Shown piece by piece: positions 4,616-6,652 of a stretch of DNA of 6,652 nucleotides. The stretch is from Flavobacteriales bacterium UBA5422. Lineage in GTDB: Bacteria > Bacteroidota > Bacteroidia > Flavobacteriales_D > Crocinitomicaceae. The stretch's first letter is position 1, and every line of letters begins with the position of its first letter. Where the stretch lies: NCBI GenBank assembly GCA_002409405.1, contig DHNG01000023.1, positions 1-6,652 of the forward strand, given 5' to 3'. The notes below the pieces were generated by a model, which saw nothing but the letters and a program-made list of their open reading frames with translations, was not told where the DNA came from and searched no databases. The position numbers and the translations under genes are program-made.

Positions 4616-6652
4616 TTATTTCACTCCGTGCATTAACTTCTTGATCAATGGATTCAGAAGGATTATAAACAGTGCAGCAAAAAGAGCGATCCCTGTAAAT
4701 AAAAAGAAGAAGTAACTCAATGAATGTTCTTTTTGAATTTCTTCGACTTGTCCTCCTAACGTTGCAGCCAGTTTTTGTGCAATGGCAATCGCCAGGTACC
4801 AGATTCCATACATGAATGCCATCATACGCGCCGGAACCAGCTTACTGATATAAGACAACCCGACAGGGGAGATGAATAACTCACCGACTGTATGAAAGAA
4901 GTAAATCGCTACCAACCAGAACAATGACAATTTAGCTGTTGTAGACATGCCCATACTTCCCAAACCGATTACTAAAAATCCGATCGCTACGAACACTAAT
5001 CCATAACCATATTTCATGGCTGCAGGAGGGTTGTACTTGGAATCCCATATTTTTGAAATCAACGATGCTAACATAATGATGAACAGCGCATTGATAGTCG
5101 AAAACCACGTTGTCGGGATTTCAACCTGCCCTTTTAATTCCTGCGAAATAGTCGCCTGAGTGATCAAATTTCTATTTTCCTTGTGCTCTGAATAATCATG
5201 TGTTAGCTTACTTTTTTGTTCAGTTGTAAGCAATGCAATTTTACCCCCTGATTCAGGGTGAATAAAAACAGTTTGTCCTACTTTGAATTCATGCTTAGAA
5301 CCGACAGTCGCTGTGATGTCAAGCAGTTTATAGTCAACCGTTGTGGAATCCAGAGAACCGATCGGTTCAACTTTGAAGAGTAAATTACCGTCTTTGTCCG
5401 TTCGTTGTTTGTTCGTCTTTTTGTCCATGTCGGGAACTTCTACGGCTTTATAGCTTGTTTTGTATGCGTTTGTTGTCCAGTCTGTTCGCAACATGACAAT
5501 TGCTGCCGCCCAGATCAATGCGAAACAAATCAATAGGGTAATATTGGACGCTGAAATAACTTTAAATGTTTGTTTTGCCAATCTCACGAGCACCCAACTG
5601 ATGAATAACAATGGAACAATGGTTAGCAAACTATTAGCGATGTTAAACATCAATGCCGCGTTTCCTTCCATTACCCTGTTTGTGTAGTCACGGGCAACAA
5701 TAACAAGAGAGCTGGCTCCTTGCTCAAAGCACATGAAGAAAAATACCAATGCACAGGCAAGAATTATGATACTGAACATCCGATCCCGCACAACTTTTCC
5801 ATAGCGGTTAATGCGTGTTACGATCAGGTATAAAAAGACAAGTAATGTCAGAATTACAATAATATATTGCCCTCTGATTATATTTCCTTCACCATAGCTG
5901 AAATCTAAAAATCTGAATAAATCATATTCCGGCATGTGTTTGGAAATAGGATCGTTAAAGGCAAACAACAATCCGAAAATAGAGACTAAAATAATGATGA
6001 CAATATCTTTAAATTGGAACGGATTACGAATTTTTTCGTCCGGGTGATTGACCACCTCTCTTTCCTCATCTTCAGGTGTTTGCTTTTTGAGATCACCGAT
6101 CGTTTTAAACAATGGCTTGGACAACCAGAATTGAATGGTCCCCAGTAACATGAAAATCCCTGCTAAACCAAATCCCCAATGCCATCCGAAACGCTCTGCG
6201 AAATACCCACACAATAACATCCCGAAAAATGCTCCTGCATTTACTCCCATGTAGAAAATCGTATATCCACCGTCCTTTTTTTCCGGGAAGTCTTTGTACA
6301 TTTCTCCCAGGATAGAAGGCATATTGGGTTTGAAAAATCCTGTACCGATTACCAGACAGGCTAAACCGATAAAGAAGGTAACGTTACTTTCAATCGCCAT
6401 GGATGCATGCCCGATGGTCATAATGATCGCACCTATGATGACGGATTTCCAGGAACCTAGGTATTTATCGGCTAAAATTCCTCCGAATACAGGTGTGATG
6501 TATAGTAACATGACATACGTTCCGTAAAGTGCTGTTGCAGATTTAATGTCCCAACCCAATCCCGGGTTCGTTCCAATGATTGAAGCAGATAAATACAATA
6601 CCAGCAACACTCTCATTCCGTAAAACGAAAAACGTTCCCACATTTCTGTGAA
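4616..6652 (-). CDS. Second POT/PTR2-family peptide transporter, with TM-pair plus periplasmic insert (5' end cut)
   Basis: An inner-membrane proton/oligopeptide symporter whose start lies beyond the right edge. The frame stays open before the first visible Met (codon 6643-6641): F-T-E precedes MWERFSFYG, completing the ExxERF motif, so about 15-20 residues are missing. Numbering from that Met: GGILADKYLGSWKSV (54-68), GFFKPN (Lys105), YTIFYMGVNAGAF (127-139, full PTR2 signature), FEQGASS (306-312), GELFISP (587-593), and a terminal MHGVK. Helices at about 212-230 and 258-276 are the usual bacterial HA/HB pair. Between TM7 and the canonical TM8 (PTTWFSTINALFI, from 510) lie roughly 180 extra residues: two further helices (331-353, 366-385), then a 120-residue polar segment with likely beta content (388-509), predicted periplasmic. 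With this, about 16 helices result. It is a diverged tandem paralogue of the neighbouring transporter; peptide uptake is inferred from family. Confidence 0.93.
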   Translation of the reverse strand, partial: FTEMWERFSFYGMRVLLVLYLSASIIGTNPGLGWDIKSATALYGTYVMLLYITPVFGGILADKYLGSWKSVIIGAIIMTIGHASMAIESNVTFFIGLACLVIGTGFFKPNMPSILGEMYKDFPEKKDGGYTIFYMGVNAGAFFGMLLCGYFAERFGWHWGFGLAGIFMLLGTIQFWLSKPLFKTIGDLKKQTPEDEEREVVNHPDEKIRNPFQFKDIVIIILVSIFGLLFAFNDPISKHMPEYDLFRFLDFSYGEGNIIRGQYIIVILTLLVFLYLIVTRINRYGKVVRDRMFSIIILACALVFFFMCFEQGASSLVIVARDYTNRVMEGNAALMFNIANSLLTIVPLLFISWVLVRLAKQTFKVISASNITLLICFALIWAAAIVMLRTDWTTNAYKTSYKAVEVPDMDKKTNKQRTDKDGNLLFKVEPIGSLDSTTVDYKLLDITATVGSKHEFKVGQTVFIHPESGGKIALLTTEQKSKLTHDYSEHKENRNLITQATISQELKGQVEIPTTWFSTINALFIIMLASLISKIWDSKYNPPAAMKYGYGLVFVAIGFLVIGLGSMGMSTTAKLSLFWLVAIYFFHTVGELFISPVGLSYISKLVPARMMAFMYGIWYLAIAIAQKLAATLGGQVEEIQKEHSLSYFFFLFTGIALFAALFIILLNPLIKKLMHGVK

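Noticed and set aside
5117..5482. Possible frameshift or fusion explaining the polar segment in the second POT gene
   Set aside because: The frame is open throughout, the segment is flanked by in-frame helices with correct topology, and the TM8 motif resumes cleanly, so an insertion is the simpler explanation.
1..6652. CRISPR array, tRNA, insertion sequence, phage or defence cassette
   Set aside because: No regularly spaced direct repeats, cloverleaf sequence, transposase motif or defence-protein motif was seen on either strand.

Overview
The window looks like ordinary chromosomal DNA of a Bacteroidota bacterium, probably of the Flavobacteriales type. The evidence is the peptide-transporter and methionine aminopeptidase sequences, the absence of clear Shine-Dalgarno sites before the starts, and several boxes resembling the Bacteroidota -7 element (TAnnTTTG). 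No genus can be assigned from what is visible. No RNA gene, CRISPR array, insertion sequence or phage gene was seen.

Layout, left to right. Positions 1-21 may hold the first seven codons of a gene leaving the window to the left. A divergent spacer follows, with a near-perfect 14-bp inverted repeat at 65-107. At 247-1203 (+) lies an FMN-dependent nitronate monooxygenase/enoyl-reductase-like TIM-barrel enzyme. It converges on a minus-strand pair: type I methionine aminopeptidase (map, 1797-2573) and an unrecognised multi-spanning membrane protein (1227-1796). The stop codon of map directly abuts the ATG of the membrane protein. Upstream of map are a good -7 box and, just before it, an intrinsic terminator (2611-2644) for the preceding gene. 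Two tandem proton-coupled oligopeptide (POT/PTR2) transporters fill the rest: a complete one at 2672-4537, and a second at 4616-6652 whose first residues lie beyond the right edge.

How the genes fit together. The two transporters should import di/tripeptides using the proton gradient. Methionine aminopeptidase trims initiator Met from nascent proteins. A shared theme of peptide handling is possible, but the terminator between POT and map argues for separate transcription. The terminator/promoter pairs suggest several short units rather than one operon.

The most unusual content is inside the transporters. Each has a large hydrophilic insert predicted to face the periplasm, at different places: TM11-TM12 in the first, and between TM7 and the canonical TM8 in the second. 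The second insert also carries an extra helix pair that looks like a duplicated TM8-TM9. Nothing else here suggests a new defence or mobile system.
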